The notes: generated by a model not told the origin, from the letters alone. Positions 1 to 6,084 are shown, counted from the first letter of the stretch. The stretch: DNA of 34,016 bases from an uncultured Lacinutrix sp. (GCA_937129145.1 CAKZMU010000061.1:1-34016), one strand, 5' to 3'. Numbers and translations are program-made.

Positions 1-1299
1 AAGAGGGATACAACGTTTTCCGTAAGGAGAATCAAAAGAAGGTTTAGCGGCATCCAACTGTTCTATAAAAGGAGCTTTCATTACCTCATCTATCGCAAAT
101 GCATCGGGTGTAAAACCTGCCAGTACTTCAGAGGACTTATCACCACCTGCGTTCAAGTTTATTACGTGAAGGGTACACTGTGGAATTCGTTTGTTGTTTC
201 TCTGCCTCATCCCGAACTCCACCTTTCCTGTCCAGTCATTGGTTAAGTTCAATAAAGTAAAGGCTCCGTCGGCCCCTTGTACGGATTTTTTGAAATTTTT
301 CTCTATTTGACCTAAATCCTTTACACTCGCTCCGCCTACAATTAATTCTTTTCCTCCTATAAGGGCTTTCCATTGAAAATGTGATGCAAGTCCAGTAGAC
401 TTGAAAAGTCTTCTTGTGGCAGCTATAAACAGCATTGTCTGTGCTTTTTCGGCATCCCTATAAGAATCTTGTATTACGTACCACTCGTTATCACGTAACG
501 GAGGGTGCATGAATATATCTTTAGATTCTATTTCCCCCGTAAATTCATTTTCCACGGGGTGCGGTATATCGGTCTTGAATACATTTAAATGGAAATAAGT
601 CCACGGATGTATATAAACTCCGTCTACTTCAATACCTCTTTCTATTTTTTTGTATTCATCTACCCAAAATTGAAGAGTTTTTTTATCCTGCTCAAAATAA
701 TGTTTATCGTTATTCCATTCAGGTACATCTTTTTTATGTATAAGGAATTCGTTATCAGGGGAGGATTTAAAGTCTATGCCCATGGACTTTATTTTTTTCT
801 TTATGTCGGGATACATTTCAGAGAGTATCTTGTGCATCGACAAAGGTGCTTTGGTATCGTTATAGAATTGTATTCCAGAGAGATCTTTCTTATCCTCTTC
901 TACATTGAGTGACTTTATATCGTCTTTTAGTTTTTCTACTTCTTTGAAAAGTTTGTTCTGCAAAACTATTTCATCGGTCTTATCCTCACTTTTCTCTATT
1001 TCCGTGATATCGAACCCACTTAAATAAAAATCCACACGTTCGGTGTGGAGTCTAAGTGTGGAAAGCATAAGTTTAAGTACCTCTCTTGATTTTTTAAGAT
1101 GCAGGTCCGCTTCCGCTTTTGTGGCAAAATGTTTTAGCCTGGTAAACATGGTCATACAAAGACTATGGTGTATTTTATACTCTTCTTCTTTTGTATGAAT
1201 ATCGGAATCTAAAGACCAATTGTTATCCTCTATGTATTTTTTGAATTTTCTAAACTGGGGACTGTTCTGTTTAGTAAACTCCTTTACAAATTCGGACAT
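1..1299 (-). CDS. Terminase large subunit, N-terminal part (runs off the left edge)
   Basis: ATP-driven DNA packaging motor. The reading frame is open for all 433 codons to the left edge, so the nuclease domain is missing here. A long N-terminal helical region (about residues 1-200) precedes the ATPase. The segment around residues 225-275 (GVYIHPWTYFHLNVF, then HPPLRDNEW) is typical of Bacteroidota phage and crAss-like terminases. The Walker A-like stretch is ATRRLFKST at 294-302, with Phe where Gly usually precedes the Lys. Walker B is FAIDEV at 401-406, with the acidic pair D404-E405. The ATG overlaps the stop of the upstream gene as TAATG. It is the last visible gene of a minus-strand operon starting near 3512. 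Family assignment is from motif recognition only. Confidence 0.85.
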   Translation of the reverse strand, partial: MSEFVKEFTKQNSPQFRKFKKYIEDNNWSLDSDIHTKEEEYKIHHSLCMTMFTRLKHFATKAEADLHLKKSREVLKLMLSTLRLHTERVDFYLSGFDITEIEKSEDKTDEIVLQNKLFKEVEKLKDDIKSLNVEEDKKDLSGIQFYNDTKAPLSMHKILSEMYPDIKKKIKSMGIDFKSSPDNEFLIHKKDVPEWNNDKHYFEQDKKTLQFWVDEYKKIERGIEVDGVYIHPWTYFHLNVFKTDIPHPVENEFTGEIESKDIFMHPPLRDNEWYVIQDSYRDAEKAQTMLFIAATRRLFKSTGLASHFQWKALIGGKELIVGGASVKDLGQIEKNFKKSVQGADGAFTLLNLTNDWTGKVEFGMRQRNNKRIPQCTLHVINLNAGGDKSSEVLAGFTPDAFAIDEVMKAPFIEQLDAAKPSFDSPYGKRCIPL

Positions 1300-1766
1300 T
1301 ACGTTTTAAGTTCTTTTTCCAGTTGTTCTGTTATAAAATCAAGTCCACCCACCTGTTCTATTTGCTGTCTGAAATTTGTTTTAGCTGTCTCTATCTTATT
1401 TTCGTCAAGAGCCTTGAAAGTGCCTTCTTTTTCCAGCACATAGAAATATTGGTGTTTTTTAACTATGGCGTTGAAAGCATTTTTGATTTCATCTTCAAAA
1501 GATGTTTCTGGGTCTAGGATGAGAGTGTTCTTATAGGTGTTGATGAAATTCAACTCCAGTAACATAACATCCAAATGGTGAAGTGTTTTCGATTGGAATA
1601 CGTCATATGCCGTATCCATTATCTCTTTTTCGTCGAAGAGCTCTATGTTATCCACTTTTCCTTTGAACGCGGATTTTTTGATTTCCTTGTTCTTTTTTTC
1701 AAAAGCCTCTACATAGTCTTTAAGTTCAAAGTAAAGTGTTTCGGTTCTTTCTTTCAGTGTCGCCAT
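1299..1766 (-). CDS. Hypothetical protein of the packaging operon (155 aa)
   Basis: I do not recognise the family. The protein is highly charged and largely helical, with Lys/Glu-rich segments at both ends and no cysteines. It sits directly before the large terminase, sharing TAATG with it, and starts one base after the upstream gene stops, so translation is probably coupled. Position and size would fit a small terminase subunit or another packaging accessory, but no helix-turn-helix is obvious; that role is only a guess. Confidence 0.75.
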   Translation of the reverse strand: MATLKERTETLYFELKDYVEAFEKKNKEIKKSAFKGKVDNIELFDEKEIMDTAYDVFQSKTLHHLDVMLLELNFINTYKNTLILDPETSFEDEIKNAFNAIVKKHQYFYVLEKEGTFKALDENKIETAKTNFRQQIEQVGGLDFITEQLEKELKT

Positions 1767-1767
1767 G

Positions 1768-2004
1768 TTAGGAGTTTTTTTCTATCCAGTTGTTGAAGTC
1801 CTGTTCCGATACCATTTCTTCTTTTTCTTCGTCTACGAGGGCTTTTTCCAATGCGGTAAAGAAATCCTCGTCCTCTACTTGAAATAGCCATTGAAGTGGT
1901 TTCTCGTTGGATTGTCTGGATGTTATTATTGAATGTATCATTTGTCCGAAGGTCATTTCGGAATCAAAGTTACTCAGTTCGTTAATTATGTGTCTTTTAT
2001 ACAT
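1768..2004 (-). CDS. Hypothetical acidic protein (78 aa)
   Basis: Small acidic protein of unknown function in the minus-strand packaging operon. It is rich in Glu/Asp in its second half (EDEDFF, DEEKEE) and has no membrane segment or metal motif. The ATG lies two bases after the end of the upstream gene, and the stop lies one base before the next start, so it is part of one tightly packed transcript. Confidence 0.7.
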   Translation of the reverse strand: MYKRHIINELSNFDSEMTFGQMIHSIITSRQSNEKPLQWLFQVEDEDFFTALEKALVDEEKEEMVSEQDFNNWIEKNS

Positions 2005-2006
2005 TT

Positions 2007-2627
2007 TTATTTTACTACTGTTCCCTTTAAAAGGAAGGTTATTTGACTGTTTATATTATTTTTATTGTATTTGAGCCTTACGGTCTTACCATTTATATCT
2101 CCGACTCTTGTGGTATCGTACTTTATTTTGAGTTTGTATATGTTACCTTCTTTTACTACTTTGGGTACGGTGCACCCACAACTGGAACTTGCTTTCATGT
2201 CCTTTGCGGATTCAATTGTTATGTGTATCTCTACTATACTGTCACTATTGAATTGTAGTGTTCCGTAATCTATGTTATAGTATACACCTTCTCTTAGTAT
2301 TGTGGCTTTTTCTGGCGACTTGTTTTCTACTGTTTGTGACGAGGATTGTAAGATGGTCTCTACAGCTTTCCATCTTGATGGCTTATCTTTACAGTGCTCT
2401 TGGGGGTCTGAGGCTAAGTCGCTTGTCCCGCACGAACAGACAAGACAAGAATCTTTTCCGAAATTATGTGATATCCTAACTCTGTCTACAAATGATATTT
2501 TATCCACATTCCCTGAATTCTTAGGGCACCCTCCACATATTTCCATACGCTGGTAATACCACTCAGGCATGTCCTTCTTTGAAGATAATTTAGCTATAGC
2601 GGCTCTTTTTAATTGGTCAATCGTCAT
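2007..2627 (-). CDS. Cysteine-cluster protein with C-terminal DUF1573-like domain (206 aa)
   Basis: Two parts are visible. The N-terminal half carries a possible metal-binding cluster: C31-x2-C34, C61-x2-C64-x-C66 and C79. The C-terminal half (about 115-206) is beta-rich and contains SSCGCT at 148-153, followed by KLKIKYDTTRVGDINGKTV. That is the signature of DUF1573, an Ig-like domain common in Bacteroidota proteins, often exported ones. There is no signal peptide here. It overlaps the upstream gene by 11 bases. In a phage late operon such an Ig-like domain could decorate a virion protein, but this is inference; the domain call itself is fairly secure. Confidence 0.8.
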   Translation of the reverse strand: MTIDQLKRAAIAKLSSKKDMPEWYYQRMEICGGCPKNSGNVDKISFVDRVRISHNFGKDSCLVCSCGTSDLASDPQEHCKDKPSRWKAVETILQSSSQTVENKSPEKATILREGVYYNIDYGTLQFNSDSIVEIHITIESAKDMKASSSCGCTVPKVVKEGNIYKLKIKYDTTRVGDINGKTVRLKYNKNNINSQITFLLKGTVVK

Positions 2628-3105
2628 TTTCTTGTTCTCTATTGAAGTCGTTTTGAATTTGAGCCATCTTTATCCACCCTTTGTAAGCGTAATTTATTGC
2701 GCCGAAGGTATAGTTGAACTTCCATTCGAATGTTTTTTTAAGCATCAGTATGAAAGGTTTCTGTAGGTATAGAAGACTCCATTTCACTTCTTTTGTCTTG
2801 CTGTCGAAAAAATCCTGCATTATATTTTTCCTCGGCCTGTATATTGTTCTTGCCAATTCATTGTGTGCCTTGACGGGACTTTTTTCCTTATCCTTCATTT
2901 CCGAGTGAAGTAGCCAAAAATTACAATGAAGATTACCTAATCCGTTTCCCAGTTTTATGGTGGTTACCTCTGGTCTTTTTGTGAGGTCCACTATATACTG
3001 TATCCCTATCTTTACCAGTTCGTCGAGTTCCTTTCTGCTGTAGTTAGGAAAATCCTCTTCCAACTCGTCCATAAGGTCTTCGTGGAAAACTACGTGGCTT
3101 TTCAT
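2617..3105 (-). CDS. Hypothetical protein (162 aa)
   Basis: Unrecognised protein of the packaging operon, mixed charge, with an aromatic and basic C-terminal half (YLQKPFILMLKKTFEWKF). The start overlaps the stop of the upstream gene by four bases (ATGA) and the 3' end overlaps the next gene by 11 bases. No catalytic motif is visible. A virion assembly or packaging accessory role would fit the position only. Confidence 0.75.
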   Translation of the reverse strand: MKSHVVFHEDLMDELEEDFPNYSRKELDELVKIGIQYIVDLTKRPEVTTIKLGNGLGNLHCNFWLLHSEMKDKEKSPVKAHNELARTIYRPRKNIMQDFFDSKTKEVKWSLLYLQKPFILMLKKTFEWKFNYTFGAINYAYKGWIKMAQIQNDFNREQENDD

Positions 3106-3512
3106 TTTTTAAACTGTGTTACCAAAACCTTGTTCTTGTTGTTAAGGAATATATCCACCATCTCTTTCAGGTCTTTTGACACATATCCTTTTGTTCTGTT
3201 GTTCCTGTCCTTGAAAAGGTAGCCTTTGTTTCTTAAGTTGGTGTTCGTTGTATTTATTTGGTTTTCGGTCTTTCCGAGGTCTTTCATTATAGTTTCTTTC
3301 GCCTCTTTGTTGAATCCGTAAATAAGGTAATATATTAGTATTGATTTCTCGTAAGGCAGTATCCTTACTGGTTTTCCTTTCAATGTTTTGTTGATGGAGT
3401 ATATCGATATTATCTTGTCCACAAGGTCGATATCGTTCTTATACTTTATCTCGAACTTGTACATTAAGCTGACCAGTCCGTCAAATGCTTCTTTATAATT
3501 CTGCTGCTTCAC
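3102..3512 (-). CDS. Hypothetical protein with helix-turn-helix-like segment, GTG start (136 aa)
   Basis: First gene of the minus-strand operon. Residues about 75-115 (KETIMKDLGKTENQINTTNTNLRNKG) look like a helix-turn-helix followed by a wing-like basic stretch, as in small terminases or phage regulators; the assignment is tentative. The GTG at 3512 lies exactly four bases after a TAGGTTTG -7 promoter box, the same spacing seen at three other genes here. This supports the GTG and suggests a leaderless mRNA. A stop codon lies just upstream in frame, and the next candidate start is Met17. Confidence 0.75.
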   Translation of the reverse strand: MKQQNYKEAFDGLVSLMYKFEIKYKNDIDLVDKIISIYSINKTLKGKPVRILPYEKSILIYYLIYGFNKEAKETIMKDLGKTENQINTTNTNLRNKGYLFKDRNNRTKGYVSKDLKEMVDIFLNNKNKVLVTQFKK

Positions 3513-3514
3513 AG

Positions 3515-3644
3515 TACAAACCTACAAAAAATTATTGAATTATCCTAATAAAAAGTTAAAAAGTTGCATATGTCGTTTAAAATGCTTATAAAACATTATT
3601 TTTTTAGTTTTTTGGTGGCTCGGAAAACATTTTGTAGGTTTGTA
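3515..3644. promoter_or_regulatory. Divergent promoter region with perfect 15-bp inverted repeat
   Basis: TACAAACCTACAAAA at 3515-3529 is repeated exactly, inverted, at 3630-3644. Each arm contains TAGGTTTG, a match to the Bacteroidota -7 consensus TAnnTTTG: minus strand 3517-3524, plus strand 3635-3642. The plus promoter also has TTTG at 3611-3614, 20 bases upstream, which is the canonical arrangement. The minus promoter drives the packaging operon. The plus promoter points into genes that lie on the other strand (3682-4303) before reaching the plus gene at 4431. About 85 AT-rich bases without a gene lie between the arms. Confidence 0.75.
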
Positions 3645-3681
3645 TCAAAACCAAGAGTAAAATGCAAAAATTACTAATTTA

Positions 3682-4188
3682 TTAGGAGTTGTCTTTTAAA
3701 TACTTTATAGCGGAGGTTAGTAATTTTATATCATCTTTGAATTTACCTATTGCTGAATTACATAAAGAACACAATAATCCTCTTATTTTACCTGTATTAT
3801 GACAATGGTCTATAGACAAATTTTCCCAAATCGAACTTTGTTTGTTACATATTTTACACTTATTATTTTGCAACTCTACCATTTTATCATAATCTTCTAA
3901 GGTAATTCCATAAGTCCTTTTTAAGTGATTCTTTCTTGCTCTTATTTTTTCACATGGTTTACATTTACTTCTAGTATACCCTTTGGTGTCTATACCGAAA
4001 AGTTTTTTATCTTTTATAATCTTACATTTTGAACATCTTTTCATACTTTTCGGTAACTGTTCTTTAAGTTTAGTATAGTAAGAATTCATACATTTTTTAC
4101 AGTATGTTTTTTTCTTATCTTTTTCTCTGTTATCCAGTCCAAAGTCAGATAATTTCTTTAGTAATTTACATTTAATGCATTTTTTCAT
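3682..4188 (-). CDS. Endonuclease VII-like HNH endonuclease with zinc ribbons (168 aa)
   Basis: Probable free-standing homing-type nuclease. Zinc-ribbon pairs C4/C7-C30/C33 and C52/C55-C76/C79 are followed by the recombination endonuclease VII (His-Me finger) domain. That domain shows YGITLEDYDKM at 93-103, C111/C114, the catalytic DHCH at 127-130, RGLLC at 136-140, C143 and N144. Phage T4 endonuclease VII resolves Holliday junctions, but stand-alone relatives with extra zinc ribbons are usually mobile endonucleases. It overlaps the 3' end of the small ribbon-helix-helix gene by 17 bases and lies antisense to the strong plus promoter at 3611-3642, which suggests insertion. Confidence 0.85.
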   Translation of the reverse strand: MKKCIKCKLLKKLSDFGLDNREKDKKKTYCKKCMNSYYTKLKEQLPKSMKRCSKCKIIKDKKLFGIDTKGYTRSKCKPCEKIRARKNHLKRTYGITLEDYDKMVELQNNKCKICNKQSSIWENLSIDHCHNTGKIRGLLCSLCNSAIGKFKDDIKLLTSAIKYLKDNS

Positions 4189-4303
4189 TTAAATATGTTT
4201 TTATGTATGACGATAATGAAAGTTGTTTTTTTGATGCTGCTTTTTTCAACCTTTCTTTAAATTCCTCAGTTACTCTAATCACTATTAGTTTGTCTTGTTT
4301 CAT
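4172..4303 (-). CDS. Small ribbon-helix-helix protein (43 aa)
   Basis: The 43-residue frame starts MKQDKLIVIRVTEEFKERL, continues with KKAASKKQLSLSSYIKTYL and ends NEKMH. A short beta strand followed by two helices with the conserved S/LSxYI turn is the CopG/Arc-type ribbon-helix-helix pattern, so a dimeric DNA-binding repressor is likely. It overlaps the endonuclease gene by 17 bases. A TACGTTTG -7 box (4321-4328, minus strand) lies upstream of its ATG with a short AT-rich leader. It may control this divergent promoter region. Confidence 0.75.
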   Translation of the reverse strand: MKQDKLIVIRVTEEFKERLKKAASKKQLSLSSYIKTYLNEKMH

Positions 4304-4320
4304 GTTTATTTTTGTTTATA

Positions 4321-4328
4321 CAAACGTA
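4321..4328 (-). promoter_or_regulatory. Candidate -7 box for the ribbon-helix-helix gene
   Basis: Reading the minus strand, TACGTTTG matches TAnnTTTG and lies 17 bases before the ATG at 4303. No clear TTTG is seen 20 bases further upstream, so this is a partial match. Confidence 0.45.
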
Positions 4329-4402
4329 ATACTTTATTTTATAAATATAAATTTTCTAAACTAATTTTAATTTAGCATTTTTTATTTTACATTATTTTAA
4401 TT

Positions 4403-4410
4403 TAACTTTG
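4403..4410 (+). promoter_or_regulatory. Candidate -7 box for the gene at 4431
   Basis: TAACTTTG matches TAnnTTTG. The leader that follows (CCTTAAAACCAAAAATAGAC) resembles the one after the plus promoter at 3635 (TATCAAAACCAAGAGTAAA), which suggests a duplicated promoter-leader. No clear -33 element is present. Confidence 0.5.
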
Positions 4411-4430
4411 CCTTAAAACCAAAAATAGAC

Positions 4431-4715
4431 ATGTATATAAGTAACCGATTAAACTACCAGGAGTTCTATGAGGAACTTTGGATGTCAGAGGACTATATAG
4501 ATATAATTTCCGATGATTTCATAGACAACGAAAAAGAGTTCATAAGGGAATGGACATATCAAGTATGGAGGCAGTATGATCTTCGCTTTGATTCCGATAA
4601 TCCGATGGAATTCAAAACTATAAAGAAAATGTTCGGGATAACATTTGCTACTTTAGCATCTTTTTCTCCGCGAACGGACAAAATAAAGCCCATATCCGAC
4701 AAGGGGCGTTATTAG
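4431..4715 (+). CDS. Hypothetical acidic protein (94 aa)
   Basis: Unrecognised small protein with an acidic, aromatic N-terminal two thirds (EELWMSEDYIDIISDDFIDN) and a basic tail. It has its own promoter candidate at 4403 and is followed 21 bases later by a strong terminator, so it is a single-gene unit. Confidence 0.7.
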   Translation: MYISNRLNYQEFYEELWMSEDYIDIISDDFIDNEKEFIREWTYQVWRQYDLRFDSDNPMEFKTIKKMFGITFATLASFSPRTDKIKPISDKGRY

Positions 4716-4736
4716 ATTGATTGTTATTTAACTTGC

Positions 4737-4761
4737 CCCCGACGTAAAAATCGGGGTTTTT
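4737..4761 (+). terminator. Rho-independent terminator
   Basis: CCCCGA (4737-4742) pairs with TCGGGG (4751-4756) across an 8-base loop, followed by a T run. It ends the unit at 4431-4715. Confidence 0.85.
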
Positions 4762-4780
4762 ACAAAAAAAGTTTAGAAAA

Positions 4781-4812
4781 TTTGGATAATTAAAATATTA
4801 TTCGTAGTATTG
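4781..4812 (+). promoter_or_regulatory. Promoter, TTTG-N20-TAGTATTG
   Basis: TTTG at 4781-4784 and TAGTATTG at 4805-4812 are separated by exactly 20 bases, matching the Bacteroidota layout with one deviation in the -7 box. The block begins TTTGGAT, like those at 5787, 6052 and 17253. It lies four bases before an ATG at 4817 and upstream of the tRNA cluster. Confidence 0.7.
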
Positions 4813-4816
4813 CACC

Positions 4817-4915
4817 ATGATTACAAATCGCTTACATACTCAGCAACTCGAACAGCCGAAAAACTTCGGAGGTAATGCTGTATGTGATATTGTAACTTGG
4901 GATGTTCAAGGATAA
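4817..4915 (+). CDS. Possible leaderless small protein (32 aa)
   Basis: The frame begins MITNRLHTQQLEQPKNFGG and ends with IVTWDVQG. The ATG lies exactly four bases after the TAGTATTG box, the same spacing as at other genes here, which is the main reason to believe it. The frame contains a CCGAA/TTCGG mini-hairpin and is followed by a terminator, so a small structured RNA is the alternative. Confidence 0.45.
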   Translation: MITNRLHTQQLEQPKNFGGNAVCDIVTWDVQG

Positions 4916-4933
4916 ATAAAAACATAAAGCGGA

Positions 4934-4960
4934 AGCCTCAACGAAAGTTGGGGCTTTTTT
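4934..4960 (+). terminator. Rho-independent terminator
   Basis: AGCCTCAAC (4934-4942), a GAAA tetraloop, then GTTGGGGCT (4947-4955) and a six-T run: a textbook terminator closing the short unit before the tRNAs. The tRNA cluster would need read-through or another promoter. Confidence 0.85.
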
Positions 4961-4971
4961 CGTTTATATAA

Positions 4972-5047
4972 CTAGCGGTAGAGGAGTCAGGTTTATCTCG
5001 CCCACCTTGGAAGTGGGAGCACGATGGTTCAAATCCATCTCGTTAGA
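4972..5047 (+). tRNA. tRNA-Pro (anticodon TGG)
   Basis: Complete cloverleaf: acceptor CTAGCGG with TCGTTAG (two G-T pairs), D stem GAG/CTC, anticodon stem CCCAC/GTGGG with loop CTTGGAA, T stem GATGG/CCATC with loop TTCAAAT, discriminator A. CCA is not encoded. Confidence 0.9.
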
Positions 5048-5097
5048 CGAAGGTGAGGTTGTCAGTAAATTTCCCAAGAAAGAAAGAACTGTCATTT

Positions 5098-5171
5098 GAC
5101 CCATTGGTGAACGCTGATTATCACGTCACACTTTCTATGTGGAGTAGAGGGATTGTCGCCCTCATGGGTTA
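5098..5171 (+). tRNA. tRNA-Glu (anticodon TTC), unusual T loop
   Basis: Acceptor GACCCAT pairs with ATGGGTT (7 bp, one G-T). D stem is GTGA/TCAC. Anticodon stem is TCACA/TGTGG with loop CTTTCTA. T stem is GAGGG/CCCTC. The T loop is ATTGTCG, lacking the standard TTCRA, so the gene may be diverged or score poorly in tRNA finders. Confidence 0.7.
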
Positions 5172-5176
5172 CTTAT

Positions 5177-5247
5177 TGGAGTATAGTGTAATGGTAGCAC
5201 ACGTCTCTTTGACAGACGTAGTATAGGTTCAAATCCTTTTATTCCAA
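5177..5247 (+). tRNA. tRNA-Gln (anticodon TTG)
   Basis: Acceptor TGGAGTA pairs with TATTCCA, anticodon stem CGTCT/AGACG with loop CTTTGAC, D stem GTG/CAC, T loop TTCAAAT in a T stem with one T-T mismatch. Discriminator A; no CCA. Confidence 0.85.
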
Positions 5248-5254
5248 CTAACAT

Positions 5255-5329
5255 GGTGTTATAGTGCAAGGAAGTTGAGCAAGTAGACTGTGAATCTACT
5301 GTTGGTCAGTGCAAGTCTGATGTAACACC
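5255..5329 (+). tRNA. tRNA-His (anticodon GTG)
   Basis: GGTGTTA and TAACACC form a perfect acceptor that can include the extra 5' G opposite C73, a histidine identity feature. Anticodon stem GTAGA/TCTAC with loop CTGTGAA; T stem GTCAG/CTGAT with loop TGCAAGT. Confidence 0.87.
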
Positions 5330-5336
5330 CAAAATA

Positions 5337-5416
5337 GCTTAGTGCCATAAAAACGAAAGGAAGAGTATACTCGTTTAGACCGAGTGGGTTTAAGGGTTCG
5401 AATCCTACCTCAAGAG
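5337..5416 (+). tRNA. Doubtful tRNA-Leu (anticodon TAG)
   Basis: A perfect anticodon arm, ACTCG (5369-5373) with loop TTTAGAC and CGAGT (5381-5385), is followed by a canonical T loop TTCGAAT (5397-5403). A D-arm-like ACGAAAGG lies upstream. However the T stem is weak and I could not find a matching acceptor stem. It is either a degenerate gene or one whose ends I have misplaced; the ends are approximate. Confidence 0.45.
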
Positions 5417-5421
5417 CAAAT

Positions 5422-5489
5422 ACTTCTAAGCCTGTGGAGGCAAGCGGATTCCAACCCCGCAGAACAGTGTTCGACTCATTGTGGAAGTG
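5422..5489 (+). tRNA. tRNA-Trp (anticodon CCA), minimal D arm
   Basis: Acceptor ACTTCTA pairs with TGGAAGT (7 bp, one T-G). Anticodon arm GCGGA/CCCGC has loop TTCCAAC with one mismatch next to the loop. T stem CAGTG/CATTG has loop TTCGACT. Discriminator G fits tryptophan. The D arm is very short (GCCT/AGGC around four bases), so the gene is only 68 bases long. Confidence 0.78.
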
Positions 5490-5494
5490 CTAAT

Positions 5495-5566
5495 GGAGAT
5501 GTAGCTCAGGGGTAGAGCGATAGATTGAAGATTCCTGCGTCGGATGTTCAAATCATCCTATCTCCA
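5495..5566 (+). tRNA. tRNA-Phe (anticodon GAA) with a weak anticodon stem
   Basis: Excellent acceptor (GGAGATG/TATCTCC), D arm (GCTC/GAGC) and T arm (GGATG/CATCC, loop TTCAAAT). The anticodon loop TTGAAGA gives GAA, but the stem ATAGA/TTCCT has two mismatches. The rest of the molecule is intact, so either the stem is compensated by modification or the gene is drifting. Confidence 0.75.
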
Positions 5567-5572
5567 CAACTT

Positions 5573-5651
5573 ATATATTGGTACAAATAGATAATATATT
5601 GTCTATTTAGGGCTAAATGTGGCAAAATTACCAATATATTGTCTTTTTTTC
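5573..5651 (+). ncRNA. Nested hairpin in tRNA transcript, followed by T tract
   Basis: ATATATTGGTA (5573-5583) pairs perfectly with TACCAATATAT (5629-5639). Inside, AAATAGA (5585-5591) pairs with TCTATTT (5602-5608). A T7 tract follows, so it may terminate or punctuate the tRNA transcript. AATATATTGTCT occurs twice (5593-5604 and 5633-5644). Confidence 0.55.
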
Positions 5652-5686
5652 ACGCGGAATCTATGTTTATTTTAGACATTCCGCGT
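5652..5686 (+). ncRNA. Hairpin ACGCGGAAT/ATTCCGCGT between tRNA genes
   Basis: A perfect 9-bp GC-rich stem (5652-5660 with 5678-5686) around a 17-base loop, just before tRNA-Cys. The left arm belongs to a repeated T-tract/CGCGGAAT element found again in the right part of the window. Possible RNA-processing or protein-binding site; role unknown. Confidence 0.55.
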
Positions 5687-5691
5687 ACTAT

Positions 5692-5762
5692 GGCCTTATA
5701 GTATAACGATAGTGCGGTCGGTTGCAACCCGTCAGGTGACTGTTTGATTCAGTCTTAGGCCT
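5692..5762 (+). tRNA. tRNA-Cys (anticodon GCA)
   Basis: Acceptor GGCCTTA/TTAGGCC (one T-T mismatch), anticodon stem GTCGG/CCGTC with loop TTGCAAC (one mismatch), T stem GACTG/CAGTC. The discriminator is T, the cysteine identity base, which supports the call. Confidence 0.85.
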
Positions 5763-5778
5763 CTACTGTAGTTTTTTG
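5763..5778 (+). terminator. Weak terminator after the tRNA cluster
   Basis: A short CTAC/GTAG hairpin directly abutting tRNA-Cys is followed by a six-T run. Confidence 0.4.
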
Positions 5779-5786
5779 TTGATAGA

Positions 5787-5818
5787 TTTGGATTTTAAAT
5801 TTATTTGTTATATATTGC
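5787..5818 (+). promoter_or_regulatory. Promoter of first candidate ncRNA
   Basis: TTTGGAT at 5787 and TATATTGC at 5811 with about 20 bases between, the same style as the promoter at 4781. It is followed by a structured stretch and a terminator rather than by a clear gene. Confidence 0.6.
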
Positions 5819-5819
5819 G

Positions 5820-5990
5820 GCAAAAATAATATAGAACCCACCCCTAATTGTAGAATTCCACTTCTACGGGGCAAGCAGATGGCTGTAATGGCGACATCAT
5901 ATAGCGGGTCAGACCTTAACCATGTGGGCAATTGTACAAAAGGGTTGAGGTAGTCTTATAGAGCCATACATTAATTTGTGTGGCTTTTTT
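5820..5990 (+). ncRNA. Candidate structured ncRNA with its own promoter and terminator
   Basis: About 170 bases between a promoter (5787-5818) and a terminator. Stems seen: CCCC/GGGG (5841-5844, 5868-5871) enclosing GTAGAA/TTCTAC (5850-5855, 5862-5867), and ACCTTAACC/GGTTGAGGT (5913-5921, 5943-5951). The end is AGCCATACA/TGTGTGGCT (5962-5970, 5977-5985) plus six Ts. The only frame inside is a 24-residue one at 5879-5953, less convincing than the pairing. I recognise no Rfam family; it is not a tRNA, tmRNA or RNase P by the motifs I know. Confidence 0.6.
5962..5990 (+). terminator. Rho-independent terminator of the first candidate ncRNA
   Basis: Nine-pair stem AGCCATACA/TGTGTGGCT (one G-T) with a 6-base loop and a T6 tail. 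Confidence 0.85.
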
Positions 5991-6051
5991 ATTTTACCCT
6001 TACTCTGTTACAATTATTTTTGATATTTACCTTTACTTTATTACAGTTTTA

Positions 6052-6083
6052 TTTGGATATATCAATTATTTTTTGTAATTTAG
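6052..6083 (+). promoter_or_regulatory. Promoter of second candidate ncRNA
   Basis: TTTGGAT begins at 6052, then TAATTTAG at 6076-6083, with 20 bases between. Same -33 block and spacing as 4781 and 5787, with a weaker -7 box. Confidence 0.5.
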
Positions 6084-6084
6084 C

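Noticed and set aside
589..912. Plus-strand open frame of 107 codons
   Set aside because: It lies wholly opposite the terminase gene, is rich in Phe/Tyr as expected of an antisense frame, and has no start signals.
1323..2766. Several plus-strand open frames of 60-85 codons
   Set aside because: All lie opposite the overlapping minus-strand packaging genes, which form a continuous operon.
5048..5097. An extra tRNA between tRNA-Pro and tRNA-Glu
   Set aside because: Only 50 bases and no anticodon or T arm can be folded.
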